The position numbers and the translations under genes were made by a program. DNA of 64,000 nt from assembly GCF_041200025.1 (NCBI RefSeq), contig NZ_CP165628.1, positions 2,914,001-2,978,000 on the forward strand, written 5' to 3'. Shown here piece by piece: positions 7,837-16,179 of this stretch (positions are counted from its first letter, which is position 1; the number at the start of each line of letters is the position of its first letter). Below the pieces are notes generated by a model, which was not told the DNA's origin, ran no database searches, and saw nothing but the letters and a program-made list of their open reading frames with translations. This stretch comes from Rouxiella sp. WC2420 (GTDB lineage: Bacteria > Pseudomonadota > Gammaproteobacteria > Enterobacterales > Enterobacteriaceae).

Positions 7837-8655
7837 ATGAAATGTGCGTTAATTTATGATTTTGATGGAACTCTAGCAGAAGGTGATTGTGCCCAACACG
7901 GACTTATGCCCGCTTTAGGAATTGATGATGTTGCTTCTTTTTGGCAGTCCGTTAAACACCGGGCCAAGAATGATGATGGCGATGAAATATTGTCTTATCT
8001 TGGACTTCTTGCTGAGAAAGCAAGTGAGCTTGGTTCCCAAGAGTTAACTGAAGCCAACTTGAAAAAACATGGAAAATCAATCCCGTTATTCCCCGGTGTT
8101 GAAGGCTGGTTTGAGCGAATAAATGATTATGCTCAACAACACGGCTTGGAATTATATCATTACATAATTTCCAGTGGTTTAGATGCGATGATTAGAGGGA
8201 CATCCATAGGCTGTAAATTCCGTGATATCTATGCATGTAAATATCATTATTCTCCTGATGGTAAATCCGTTACATGGCCAGCACAAGCAATCAATTACAC
8301 TACAAAGACTCAATTTTTATTTAGAATAAATAAAGGCATTCCTAACTCATGGGATAATGCAGCCATCAATAAATTCATTGAGCCCGAAGATCGCGAGATC
8401 CCTTTCCAAAAAATGATATACTTTGGAGATGGAGACACAGACATTCCAGCAATGAAAATGGTTCGATATCAAGGTGGAGTTTCTTTGGCTGTATTTGACA
8501 ATAAAAAATGGAATAATAAGACTACGCAAGAAAAAGTCGAGAAGTTAATAGCTGAAGAGAGGGCTAATTATGTTGTTCCTGCTTTGTATAACGAGGGGAG
8601 TCAATTGGATGTTACAGTAAAAGGACTGTTACAATTATTTAAGAGAAAGGGATAG
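7837..8655 (+). CDS. HAD-superfamily hydrolase (phosphatase)
   Basis: The 272-residue protein starts with HAD motif I, DFDGTLAEGD (nucleophile Asp9, acid/base Asp11). It has a motif II serine in YHYIISSGL and motif IV GDGDTDIPAM, which would bind Mg2+. Between them is a helical cap (about 20-90) that may set substrate choice. HAD proteins of this kind dephosphorylate small molecules; the substrate is unknown. The gene is AT-rich like the RT/nuclease pair that faces it 160 bp away, unlike the core genes to the left, so it was probably acquired horizontally. Whether it belongs functionally with the RT system is open. Confidence 0.8.
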   Translation: MKCALIYDFDGTLAEGDCAQHGLMPALGIDDVASFWQSVKHRAKNDDGDEILSYLGLLAEKASELGSQELTEANLKKHGKSIPLFPGVEGWFERINDYAQQHGLELYHYIISSGLDAMIRGTSIGCKFRDIYACKYHYSPDGKSVTWPAQAINYTTKTQFLFRINKGIPNSWDNAAINKFIEPEDREIPFQKMIYFGDGDTDIPAMKMVRYQGGVSLAVFDNKKWNNKTTQEKVEKLIAEERANYVVPALYNEGSQLDVTVKGLLQLFKRKG

Positions 8656-8664
8656 CCAGTCAAT

Positions 8665-8735
8665 GATGTCCGTTCCTGGCACAATGCTGCCTGTTGCAAG
8701 GAGCGCATGTCAGCTATGAGCGAGAAGCGGAAACT
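8665..8735. repeat. Dispersed repeat, copy 2 (both halves)
   Basis: The left half (GTCCGTTCCTGGCACAATGC) and right half (ATGAGCGAGAAGCGGAAAC) are inverted versions of one another around the CCG.TTCT / AGAAGCGG core. They lie in the 160-bp gap between the convergent HAD and nuclease-like genes. Confidence 0.65.
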
Positions 8736-8815
8736 AACATATCTGTTAAAGTGGCCAAATTTAGCTATCCACTACAGGCTGCGAAGGCAAAGCACTCATA
8801 CTCATTTCGTAGAAT

Positions 8816-9571
8816 TTACTCACCTAATTTGTATGCATAATCACCCACAATTGACGAAAATAACTCCAACAACTCTAACTTAGTTCTTCCAGAAGCTGCT
8901 ATGCTAACTAACTCATTGAAATTAATTTCAATATATTTGTTTGCTCTAGGGTTCAATAGAACACCTGTCTTCCACTCATCCGTACCACCCTCAATTGAGG
9001 ATGAGAAACTCAATAGCCAGTAAATTAAAATCTGCCGGTAATCAGAAGACGAAAAGTTTCTATTTGTGCATTTTACTTCGATCAGCCGCTGGCCGATTGA
9101 GAAATCTCCTTGACCTTGTGCTATCCATTGAAATCCAGGAATGATGGGAGACCTAATTACATTACCATCACCCCATTCCTCACTCAAATATCTTATTGAT
9201 TTTGTTAGATTAGTAGCAGTTTGATTAGCTATTTTAATCTCAATATCTGATAAATTATCGGGTAAAACTGCATCAAAATACCTTGATTGCCGAATCAGGG
9301 CGATAGACAAACACTCATTCCAATCTTCATTTTTTTCTTCAAGTATTTGCTCTGCTCTTACATAGGCAACTTCAAATAGCATAGCTGCATTTGTATCTAT
9401 TCCTACCAACATACTTTCATCAATAATCGTGCAGCCGGGTATAGGTTGTGCCTCGCGATTGAGATGTGCAACGATTGCCGGTAGCAATTGTGGAAATAAC
9501 AAATCACAGATGCCGGGAATATCTCGCGCTACAGTTCTAGGATCTTTGACAGGTAACCTTAAAAATCTCAT
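8816..9571 (-). CDS. PD-(D/E)xK nuclease-like protein partnered with the RT
   Basis: I do not recognise a named family, but the C-terminal half carries a RecB/Cas4-type nuclease signature: Asp156 in QGDF, then I-E165-V-K167 after a short strand, then Q180 and Y184 in YRQILIYWL (QxxxY). The first 150 residues are mostly helical, with no other motif seen. Its ATG overlaps the RT stop codon (ATGA, 9568-9571), so it is translationally coupled to the RT and very likely works with it. I infer a DNA-cleaving or DNA-processing effector in an anti-phage system; the catalytic role is unproven. Confidence 0.7.
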   Translation of the reverse strand: MRFLRLPVKDPRTVARDIPGICDLLFPQLLPAIVAHLNREAQPIPGCTIIDESMLVGIDTNAAMLFEVAYVRAEQILEEKNEDWNECLSIALIRQSRYFDAVLPDNLSDIEIKIANQTATNLTKSIRYLSEEWGDGNVIRSPIIPGFQWIAQGQGDFSIGQRLIEVKCTNRNFSSSDYRQILIYWLLSFSSSIEGGTDEWKTGVLLNPRANKYIEINFNELVSIAASGRTKLELLELFSSIVGDYAYKLGE

Positions 9572-11208
9572 TTATTCTCCGCCCCTTGGCACCAATTAAT
9601 AAATATTTCACAAAATGATGTTTTTCCTTTTTGTTCAATTCCTAATGACCAAGAGTTAGGTATTGCTTTTTTTACTTGATCCCTAAAATGTTTTCCGTCA
9701 TCACCAAATTTATAGGATGCGAGCCAAAGTATTCTTTGTACTTCCGGTGTCAATTTTGACCACTTATTTCTCTCAGAAACGAATGAAGGTCTATCTTTCC
9801 AATTTCTTATACAATCAAGACACGCTCTTTTAATTGTTTCAGATGAACTTTCATTTAATAAACTATGAACATAAGTAGCTCGATTATTTGTTCTAATTAC
9901 TCTTAGAGAACGTAAATAATGCAAACAGTTCGCTTCTGGTAGCAGTAGATGCTCAGAGTGCACAACAATATCATCTACCATCCTATCAAGCATTTGATAG
10001 ATAGAAGAATACCGCTCATCATTCCTAATGGAAATTACACCTTTAATAATTGTAGAAAATGAACTTCTAAAGGAATGTAAATTTTCTGGAGAGAGTAATG
10101 TTATACATAACTGTAATGCTAAAGCTGGCTCATGAAGTTTCAATGTTCTACTTATTTGATTAACTAAGAAAGTGTCTGGCTGACTTTTATGGATTTCTAA
10201 ATCAAGTAAGGCTTGTACATTTAGTTTCTCGACAGTTTCAACTAGTTCATCATAATCAGAAACAGGATTGTCTGAATAGGGGTCAAAATGTAAGTCAATT
10301 TTTTTAAGTTTACTAGATTTATCATCATCAACAAACAATTGTGTATAAACAAAGTTTTTATAGTGTTGGGCTTTTAAAATTGTTGTTTTAGTTCTGTTTA
10401 ATGACAATCCATAATCTGCCAAAGCGTTCGACAGAATTGAAATAGCACGATACGCTTCAGCTTGATCACTGGCAATAATAGTAAAATCATCCACATACCT
10501 ATGCCACTTAAGTTTTGATGATGTCAAAAGTTGGTCAACTGAGGTCATTAGCAACTCTGCTAAAACTCTTGAGCATTGCCCTCCGACCGGCAAGCCAAAT
10601 GATCTGCCAGCTGACAACTGACTTAACAATCTATCTATTTGAGTTGCAACTGTAGAACCCTCACCAAATAAATCATTAATACAATTCTCGATACGATGAT
10701 GATAAATGTGCTCGTAAAAGCTTGATATATCTGTTTGGATGACAACAGCCCCATCATTAATTAATGCCGCATCATTAATTGTTACTTCTTTATATGCCCT
10801 CCATGACTTATCTCTATCAAATAAATTTTCACCAGTTTCTACGTAACGATATGAGTGTGCATTTGGACTTCTTTTTGATTCATTTATTTCTGCAATCGCG
10901 ATAGCCAGACCATTAAGATATATATTCCAAAATGGATGTATCTTTGTAGAAATTCTAAAGCCGCTTGCACCAGTTGGCGAAAGCAATCTCTCCGAGTAAA
11001 CCTGAATTCCATTCAAAGTATTTCTTGCATTTGTTTTGCCATCTTTCTCAAGCCTTTCAAAGAAGTCAAAAGCCATATTTGCTATCTGCGTCTTTGAATC
11101 TGAAATGAAAACTGTATCGATATCAAAAGGCAACATGTCATTGTCGCCATGAGCGCCAATATCTTCAATAGCTCTTATAAAGTGTTCAAGTTTCACTGTA
11201 TTCATCAT
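9568..11208 (-). CDS. Defence-type reverse transcriptase (YVDD, long C-terminal domain)
   Basis: About 546 residues. Counting from the GTG at 11214, the RT fold is clear from SYRYV (121-125), catalytic Asp162 in QTDISSFYEHIYHHRI, GRSFGLPVGGQCSRVLAEL (203-221), RYVDDF with Asp242/Asp243, and LNRTKT (272-277). No maturase X domain, HNH domain or retron-type thumb is visible; instead about 270 residues of helix-rich sequence follow, as in the 'unknown group'/DRT and Abi-like RTs. The start is uncertain: ATG at 11208 or 11205, or GTG at 11214, all with a G-rich but poorly spaced ribosome site. It is the first gene of a two-gene operon with the nuclease-like protein. Base composition is visibly AT-rich. 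DRT membership is likely; subtype is not assigned. Confidence 0.85.
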   Translation of the reverse strand: MMNTVKLEHFIRAIEDIGAHGDNDMLPFDIDTVFISDSKTQIANMAFDFFERLEKDGKTNARNTLNGIQVYSERLLSPTGASGFRISTKIHPFWNIYLNGLAIAIAEINESKRSPNAHSYRYVETGENLFDRDKSWRAYKEVTINDAALINDGAVVIQTDISSFYEHIYHHRIENCINDLFGEGSTVATQIDRLLSQLSAGRSFGLPVGGQCSRVLAELLMTSVDQLLTSSKLKWHRYVDDFTIIASDQAEAYRAISILSNALADYGLSLNRTKTTILKAQHYKNFVYTQLFVDDDKSSKLKKIDLHFDPYSDNPVSDYDELVETVEKLNVQALLDLEIHKSQPDTFLVNQISRTLKLHEPALALQLCITLLSPENLHSFRSSFSTIIKGVISIRNDERYSSIYQMLDRMVDDIVVHSEHLLLPEANCLHYLRSLRVIRTNNRATYVHSLLNESSSETIKRACLDCIRNWKDRPSFVSERNKWSKLTPEVQRILWLASYKFGDDGKHFRDQVKKAIPNSWSLGIEQKGKTSFCEIFINWCQGAENK

Positions 11209-11214
11209 CCCCAC

Positions 11215-11739
11215 CGACTCATTAATTGCATTTATATTCAGATATAAAAAGTTAACTTATGACAAGATTCATTAATAGGCAAGTTCTTATTACCCTTGAA
11301 AATAAAAAGTACTTTTCCTGATTAAAATCCAATACCACTTCAGATAGATTGATTGTTACAATGGTAATAATTTACTTTGTGTATTATTTTAAAATGTATT
11401 TTATAAAGGGAATCATTTTAAAACTTAAGTATGGTAGCCCACTGAATGAAGCAACTGTATCTCAGAGCGCGTACAGTCAAGAATCCTCGCTAGCGGTGAT
11501 GGCGGGCGACAACTTTTGACAACTCACTCCCATCACCTGCTGACTAAACTGTTCCCGGTTGATTAACACATTGTGATGTCAGCAATGTCCGCTACTGGCA
11601 CACAGCAGACTGTCATGTCCGTTTAAGAAACAGGGTTAACGTAGGTTATTTAATGAGACGGCCCCTCGCTCCTTCCCGGCACTATGCTGAGGATCGTCAC
11701 GGGTAGGCTGTTTAGCGCAGAAAGTTTACCCGACCAAAG
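11215..11739. other. Gene-free stretch upstream of the RT operon
   Basis: No protein gene is visible. The part next to the RT (to about 11450) is very AT-rich, with small palindromes such as AAGTTAACTT (11249-11258) and ATTTTAAAAT; it should hold the RT promoter and could encode a non-coding RNA partner. From about 11460 the composition changes, and a dispersed repeat copy (GTCCGCTACTGGCACA..., 11585-11621) appears, so the boundary of the acquired segment probably lies near 11.45-11.6 kb. Confidence 0.5.
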
Positions 11740-12630
11740 CTAATCGAATTTCTGACTAATATCCTCTCGAGGGGAACGGCCAAAATAAGCTTTGTATGCC
11801 CGGCTGAAGGACGCTTCGGATTCATAGCCAACGGCAAAACCTACCTTACCTATGCGGCTATCTTTTTTTGAAAGCATGGCTTTCGCCAGGCTGAGTCGCC
11901 ATTCATTTTGATAGCGCAGCGGTGAACGTCCAACCAGCCTATTAAAACGTTCGCAAAAACCGGATCGAGACATTCCAGCTAACGAAGCAAGTGCATCAAT
12001 GCGCCATTGTTGACCGGGTTTTTCGTGGATGGCTTTGAGTGTGCGGGCAATGTTTTCATCAGACAGGCCTCCAAGCCATCCTGAAGCAGAGCCCTGCTGG
12101 ACCCATGTTCTTAGGATTCGAATAACGACGAGATCTATCAAACGAGAAACCATCAATGCGCCACCTGGCTGCGAGTCGTTAGCCTCTAATAACATAAAGT
12201 GAAGTATGCCTTCTGCCCAAGTAGCCGCCTCGGCCTGTTTGATATGGATCAGATTGGGCATTGCAAACAGCATCGCTTGAAAACTGCTGGCATCGAACCA
12301 AAATCGACAAATAACTACCAGCGCATTCCCCTCACTCATGATGATATTTATCGATGCCGAATCATGAGGAAGCAATACAATATCGCCCTGACTGATTGTC
12401 ACTTGCTGGCCATCAATACCCTCTATCTGCATCTCGCCGCATCGAAGCACGCAGACATGGGCACTTTTTGCATCCAATTCAAGCCGTTCACCAAGCGCCA
12501 GTGTCGAAGAGTAGACACGATCCCCAGTGAGGCGAATTTGGGCCAATACCTGTGAGAGAAGATCCCCTGAGGCGAGCCCGTCCAGACTCATCTCTGGAAG
12601 AATGGTCAAATTTTCGAGTAATTCGGTCAT
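11740..12630 (-). CDS. AraC-family regulator with cupin domain
   Basis: This 296-residue protein has an N-terminal cupin-like ligand domain (VCVLRCGEMQIEGIDGQQVTI, GDIVLLPHDS) and a C-terminal double helix-turn-helix (from about 200: LASLAGMSRSGFCERFNRLVGRSPLRYQNEWRL, then GFAVGYESEASFSRAYKAYFGRSPRE). Members with this layout usually respond to small or reactive molecules and switch on a nearby gene. It is divergent from a four-helix membrane protein (126-bp gap), its most likely target. Confidence 0.9.
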   Translation of the reverse strand: MTELLENLTILPEMSLDGLASGDLLSQVLAQIRLTGDRVYSSTLALGERLELDAKSAHVCVLRCGEMQIEGIDGQQVTISQGDIVLLPHDSASINIIMSEGNALVVICRFWFDASSFQAMLFAMPNLIHIKQAEAATWAEGILHFMLLEANDSQPGGALMVSRLIDLVVIRILRTWVQQGSASGWLGGLSDENIARTLKAIHEKPGQQWRIDALASLAGMSRSGFCERFNRLVGRSPLRYQNEWRLSLAKAMLSKKDSRIGKVGFAVGYESEASFSRAYKAYFGRSPREDISQKFD

Positions 12631-12756
12631 GTTGGTCCCACTAGGGTTCTGATAGCTTAAGCATCGTAATCTTAACGCTTCAACGCTGTCATTACTGACA
12701 CATTACAGCGACGAAGCTTATCTCTTTCAACAGATCTCTCAAACAGGAATCGTCGC

Positions 12757-13245
12757 ATGTTCGGAATAACTCCGCTGGGTTGGGTACACACATTAGGAAG
12801 CCTACCCGCCGTACCATTGGCCGCTTATATGTTCATCAAACATGGCCGCATAGTTCCTCGCTCAAAGGCGGGCGTGGCCTACTTCTTCAGCATGTTAATT
12901 GGCTGTTGCACCGTTTTTCTGGTGGCACATCAGCCCATAAGTCCGGTAATTGGTGCCGCCACTCTCCTACTGTTACTCGCAGGATACATCGTAGGTTTCA
13001 TCCCCTGGAAAGGGCAAGCGGGCTTATACCTGGAAACCATTATCCTGAGTCTGACCGTATTTTTTCTGATGGTCCCGACAGTATCTGAAACATTGCGAAG
13101 AGTGCCTGACAGCCACCCTATTGTGACCAACCCACAATCTCCTTTGCTCAGCGGTATTCTCGGGTTTATTGCCCTCGCTCTGGTAGTTGGCGTGACAGCA
13201 CAAGTATTTCATATAAGGAAACGAAGCAGGTCCGTTGCCCGGTAA
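12757..13245 (+). CDS. Four-helix membrane protein, DUF2306-like
   Basis: The 162-residue protein has four predicted membrane segments (about 8-28, 38-58, 65-105 as one or two passes, and 128-150). Its start GWVHTLGSLPAVPLAAYMFIKHGR resembles the DUF2306 group of small inner-membrane proteins. No catalytic motif is visible and no function is known. It is divergent from the AraC regulator, which may control it; the next gene (tetR) has its own operator, so this is probably a single-gene unit. Confidence 0.6.
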   Translation: MFGITPLGWVHTLGSLPAVPLAAYMFIKHGRIVPRSKAGVAYFFSMLIGCCTVFLVAHQPISPVIGAATLLLLLAGYIVGFIPWKGQAGLYLETIILSLTVFFLMVPTVSETLRRVPDSHPIVTNPQSPLLSGILGFIALALVVGVTAQVFHIRKRSRSVAR

Positions 13246-13309
13246 CCCATTGACCTCAACGCTAGACGCATTAAATACTTGATGTTCCCTTAAAGTTGAC
13301 GCTAACATA

Positions 13310-13325
13310 GGAACCAATCAGTTTC
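13310..13325. promoter_or_regulatory. TetR operator, imperfect copy upstream of tetR
   Basis: GGAACCAATCAGTTTC is a near-palindrome differing from the perfect operator at 13972-13987 by two bases. It lies 30 bp before the tetR start, fitting autoregulation. Confidence 0.7.
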
Positions 13326-13355
13326 TAATTATGCGATAAAAAAGCAGGGACAACC

Positions 13356-13952
13356 ATGAGAAATCCGACTGGCAGCGGGCGACCGCGTGAATTTGAACTT
13401 GGTGCCGCAGCCGATGATGCCCTGCAGGTCTTTTGGGATAAAGGATATGAAGGAACGTCGTTGCCCGATTTAATCGCAGGCACTAGATTATCGCGCGGCA
13501 GCCTCTACAAGGCATTCGGCGATAAAAAAGGTCTGTTATTGGCCGCGCTTGATTTGTACATGTCTAAAGGGTTACGGGAAACTGCAAATTTGCTGTCCCA
13601 ACCAGGCAAGGTCAAGAACACAATTCGTGAGTCACTTTTACGCTGCGCTCAACTGTCATCGGGTGATCTTGGGCTACGCGGATGTCTCGTGGTCTCGTTG
13701 GCTACTGAAATGGCGGCGCATGATGCTGAAGTGGCAGAGCGAACCGGACGCATGTTCCGACGATTGCAGCAACTTTACGCGGGTGCCATCGTACGCGGTC
13801 AGGCAAACGGTGAGATCCCAGAACGCGATGAGCAGGTTATGGCGCGTTTTCTGGTATGCCAAATCCAAGGGATGCGAGTGTTAGGTAAAACTGGCGCGGT
13901 TGAAGCAGACATGATTGGTTTGGTGGATTGTGCAATGCGTATTCTGGAATAA
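13356..13952 (+). CDS. TetR/AcrR-family repressor of the adjacent MFS pump
   Basis: The 198-residue protein begins GSGRPREFELGAAADDALQVFWDKGYEGTSL... with the TetR helix-turn-helix DLIAGTRLSRGSLYKAFGDKKGL at residues 43-66. The C-terminal part is the ligand-binding, dimerising domain. Two matching operator palindromes bracket the gene (13310-13325 and 13972-13987): one would repress tetR itself, the other the MFS gene 49 bp downstream. A drug or aromatic inducer is likely, but its identity cannot be read. Confidence 0.9.
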   Translation: MRNPTGSGRPREFELGAAADDALQVFWDKGYEGTSLPDLIAGTRLSRGSLYKAFGDKKGLLLAALDLYMSKGLRETANLLSQPGKVKNTIRESLLRCAQLSSGDLGLRGCLVVSLATEMAAHDAEVAERTGRMFRRLQQLYAGAIVRGQANGEIPERDEQVMARFLVCQIQGMRVLGKTGAVEADMIGLVDCAMRILE

Positions 13953-13971
13953 GAAATTTTTTACCCAATTG

Positions 13972-13987
13972 GGAACCAATCGGTTCC
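13972..13987. promoter_or_regulatory. Perfect TetR operator palindrome before the MFS gene
   Basis: GGAACC-AATC-GGTTCC is a 16-bp perfect-arm palindrome placed between the tetR stop and the ribosome site of the transporter gene, 15 bp before its start codon. Confidence 0.78.
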
Positions 13988-14001
13988 ATAAAGAGGATTT
14001 T

Positions 14002-15456
14002 ATGTCAACGACTAATGCTAAAGCTGCTGAGCCACGGCGCTGGGCCATGTTCATGGTACTGCTGGTTGGCACGTTCCTCCCGCCGCTTGATTTTTTTATT
14101 GTCAATGTTGCGCTTCCTTCGATTCAGGGAGAATTAGGCACTTCCTCTTCGGCAGAACAATTAGTTATTTCCTCCTACGCAGCATTTTATGCCGTGACAT
14201 TAATTACCGGTGGTCGGTTAGGTGACCTTTACGGACGTGGCCGAATGTTTTTTCTTGGCCTTATAGGCTTTGCGGGCGCATCACTGCTGTGTGGCTTTGC
14301 CTGGTCCCCATGGACGCTCATTGCCGGGCGTATTTTGCAAGGCTTGACGGCAGCTGTTATGGCACCTCAAGCACTTGCCTCTATTCAGGTCATTTTTCCC
14401 GAATCTGAAAAACCGCTTGCACTCAGCCTGTATGGCGCGATGTTTGGCCTCGCATCCGTTATCGGGCAGGCACTGGGCGGTATCCTGATTTCGCTGAACC
14501 TGTTTGGTTTAGGATGGCGCGCGATCTTTCTCGTTAACCTGCCAGTCGCACTGCTGGTCATCATGTTCGGCATCCCATTGCTAAAAGAAACGCGGGCGAA
14601 GCATGCGGCCAAGCTGGATCCCGGCGGCGTGCTGTTATCCATAGTGACGCTGAGTCTGCTGATAGTCCCGTTAATCGAAGGTCGTACAGCCGGCTGGCCT
14701 TGGTGGGTATGGTTATCGTTCATAACCGTACCACTGCTGGCAACGTTGTTTTGGCGCTATGAGACTCGCCTTGGTCAGAAGGGAGGAACGCCGCTGATCG
14801 ATCCGCGGGTTCTGCGCACGCCGGGTTTAGCGCGAGGCCTGATGGTGGCTTTAATGTTTTACTCGATCGGCGTTTTCTTTCTGCTTTTTTCGGTCTACCT
14901 GCAAAGTGCCTTACATCAGAGTGCACTGAGCGCGGGACTGGTGTTTCTGCCATTCGGTGCAGGATTGCTGCTAGGCCCGCTGTTAACAGCTTATTTGAAG
15001 CGCTTTGCCGGGAACTATGTCAATCCCATTGGCATGGGATTGGAAACTCTGGGGCTCATTGGCATGGCCTGCCTCATCTCAGATACCGCTATTGGGGCCT
15101 CGCCCCCAACCGCCCCGCTCGCTGTGCTGCTGTTTGTCATCGGCTTTGGGCAGGGTCTTGGGCTGCCAACGCTAATGCGGATGGTGACAGGCCGCGTTGC
15201 CCCCGCTTTCTCGGGCATGATTGCCGGGGTAGCGAGTTCAACTTTACAAATCAGCACCGCACTCAGCGTTGCAGTCATTGGTGGAATTTTTTATACCCTC
15301 ATCGGCGACCACCAGAGCACAGCAACTATCACTCATGCATTTCTTGTCGCGATCCTCTGCATCGCCTGCTGTCTGGCTATGGGGGCAGGACTGGCCATTA
15401 AGCTTGCACGGCAATCTGTTGAAACGTCTGCGTTTAAAAAGCAAGCAGCCCGTTAA
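14002..15456 (+). CDS. DHA2-type MFS drug/proton antiporter
   Basis: The start is ATG 14002 behind AGAGGA; the longer frame upstream overlaps tetR and the operator and is not used. The 484-residue protein has the 14-helix DHA2 (EmrB/QacA) pattern: PPLDFFIVNVALPSIQ in helix 1, GGRLGDLYGRGRMF in loop 2-3 (motif A), GRILQGLTAAVMAPQALA (motif B) and VIGQALGGILI with GWRAIFLVNLP (motif C region). It would export hydrophobic drugs using the proton gradient at the inner membrane. It is controlled by the TetR just upstream and followed by an EthD-like gene. Confidence 0.9.
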   Translation: MSTTNAKAAEPRRWAMFMVLLVGTFLPPLDFFIVNVALPSIQGELGTSSSAEQLVISSYAAFYAVTLITGGRLGDLYGRGRMFFLGLIGFAGASLLCGFAWSPWTLIAGRILQGLTAAVMAPQALASIQVIFPESEKPLALSLYGAMFGLASVIGQALGGILISLNLFGLGWRAIFLVNLPVALLVIMFGIPLLKETRAKHAAKLDPGGVLLSIVTLSLLIVPLIEGRTAGWPWWVWLSFITVPLLATLFWRYETRLGQKGGTPLIDPRVLRTPGLARGLMVALMFYSIGVFFLLFSVYLQSALHQSALSAGLVFLPFGAGLLLGPLLTAYLKRFAGNYVNPIGMGLETLGLIGMACLISDTAIGASPPTAPLAVLLFVIGFGQGLGLPTLMRMVTGRVAPAFSGMIAGVASSTLQISTALSVAVIGGIFYTLIGDHQSTATITHAFLVAILCIACCLAMGAGLAIKLARQSVETSAFKKQAAR

Positions 15457-15511
15457 ATTATGCACTTTTAAGTAACACATAAATTATTGATTCATTTAAT
15501 AGGAGAAGACT

Positions 15512-15829
15512 ATGAGTATTTATGATTCACAGGTCGTTGTGTATGTGACTTATCAAGGAACGCCGGAGGATCGGTTTGATCGGGAACATTATAATAACGT
15601 ACACCTACCGCTGGTGATGCGTTCATGGGGTAAATATGGTTTGCTCAACGTCGCCGCATTCTATCCAGCCGTGGAAGAAACAGGAACGGTCGCCGTTTGT
15701 GAGTGTATCTTCCGTGATGAGGCGGCAATGGAAGTTGTCTTTTCCTCCCCGGAAGTGCCTACGGTGATGGCAGACGTGCCAATTTTCACCGATCTCACCC
15801 CCGTCCGCGTGCGTGCGCAACGCTTATAA
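15512..15829 (+). CDS. EthD-family small protein
   Basis: The 105-residue protein has the EthD ferredoxin-like fold pattern, with YVTYQGTPEDRFDREHYNNVHLPLV at residues 11-35 (the conserved F-x-x-H-Y-x-x-x-H-x-P-L motif) and a C-terminal DVPIFTDLTPV strand. EthD proteins accompany or carry out degradation of ethers, aromatics or quinone-like compounds. An AGGAGA ribosome site precedes ATG 15512. It lies 55 bp after the MFS gene and is probably cotranscribed, so pump and enzyme may deal with the same compound. Confidence 0.85.
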   Translation: MSIYDSQVVVYVTYQGTPEDRFDREHYNNVHLPLVMRSWGKYGLLNVAAFYPAVEETGTVAVCECIFRDEAAMEVVFSSPEVPTVMADVPIFTDLTPVRVRAQRL

Positions 15830-15960
15830 AGAAAGGTAGGACAAGTATGCGCTACTGCTCGGTAGCGCATACTGAAACTGACCTCCACAGTCTAAGAAAA
15901 AACAAAATAATTTTTTTAGAATGCTTAATTTAACTGTGGTTGTGGCGAAATTTATCGGCA

Positions 15961-15980
15961 GCTTTGAGCGAAGAGCGAAC
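15961..15980. repeat. Degenerate dispersed repeat copy
   Basis: GCTTTGAGCGAAGAGCGAAC resembles the right half of the dispersed repeat family (TTGAGCGAGGAGCGGAAG at 7592-7609). It lies in an otherwise gene-free 350-bp gap (15830-16179). Confidence 0.45.
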
Positions 15981-16042
15981 CTGGAAATAACGCACTTATT
16001 ACAGGAAGAATGTAATTAGTAACAGTCCATATTCGGTAAACG

Positions 16043-16096
16043 ACAATCACCGGAGCTAATTTAAGGCTTGATGGCGGTATGTGGCCTGGACTTTGA
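16043..16096 (+). pseudogene. Orphan copy of an SDR gene's 3' end
   Basis: Bases 16046-16096 read I-T-G-A-N-L-R-L-D-G-G-M-W-P-G-L-stop, the C-terminal tail of a short-chain dehydrogenase. It is identical, apart from one base (16063), to the tail of the IS911-split SDR at 20465-20515. Upstream the frame meets a stop (TAA 16037-16039) and no SDR sequence precedes it. The three bases before it (ACA) equal the end of the IS911 copy, not the SDR codon. It is a duplicated scrap, not a gene. Confidence 0.8.
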
Positions 16097-16179
16097 ACGG
16101 ATTGAGAAATTTATGGATGAGTCGCGCAGACTCATACATTGGACGCATCAATGCACTGGCATATTGAAACCGACCTGCA

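Noticed and set aside
9568..11214. Retron or group II intron RT
   Set aside because: No msr/msd-like inverted repeats were seen beside the gene, no maturase or HNH domain follows the RT core, and no intron boundaries are visible.
13915..14001. Longer MFS protein starting at 13915
   Set aside because: It would overlap the end of tetR and the operator; ATG 14002 has a clear AGAGGA ribosome site.
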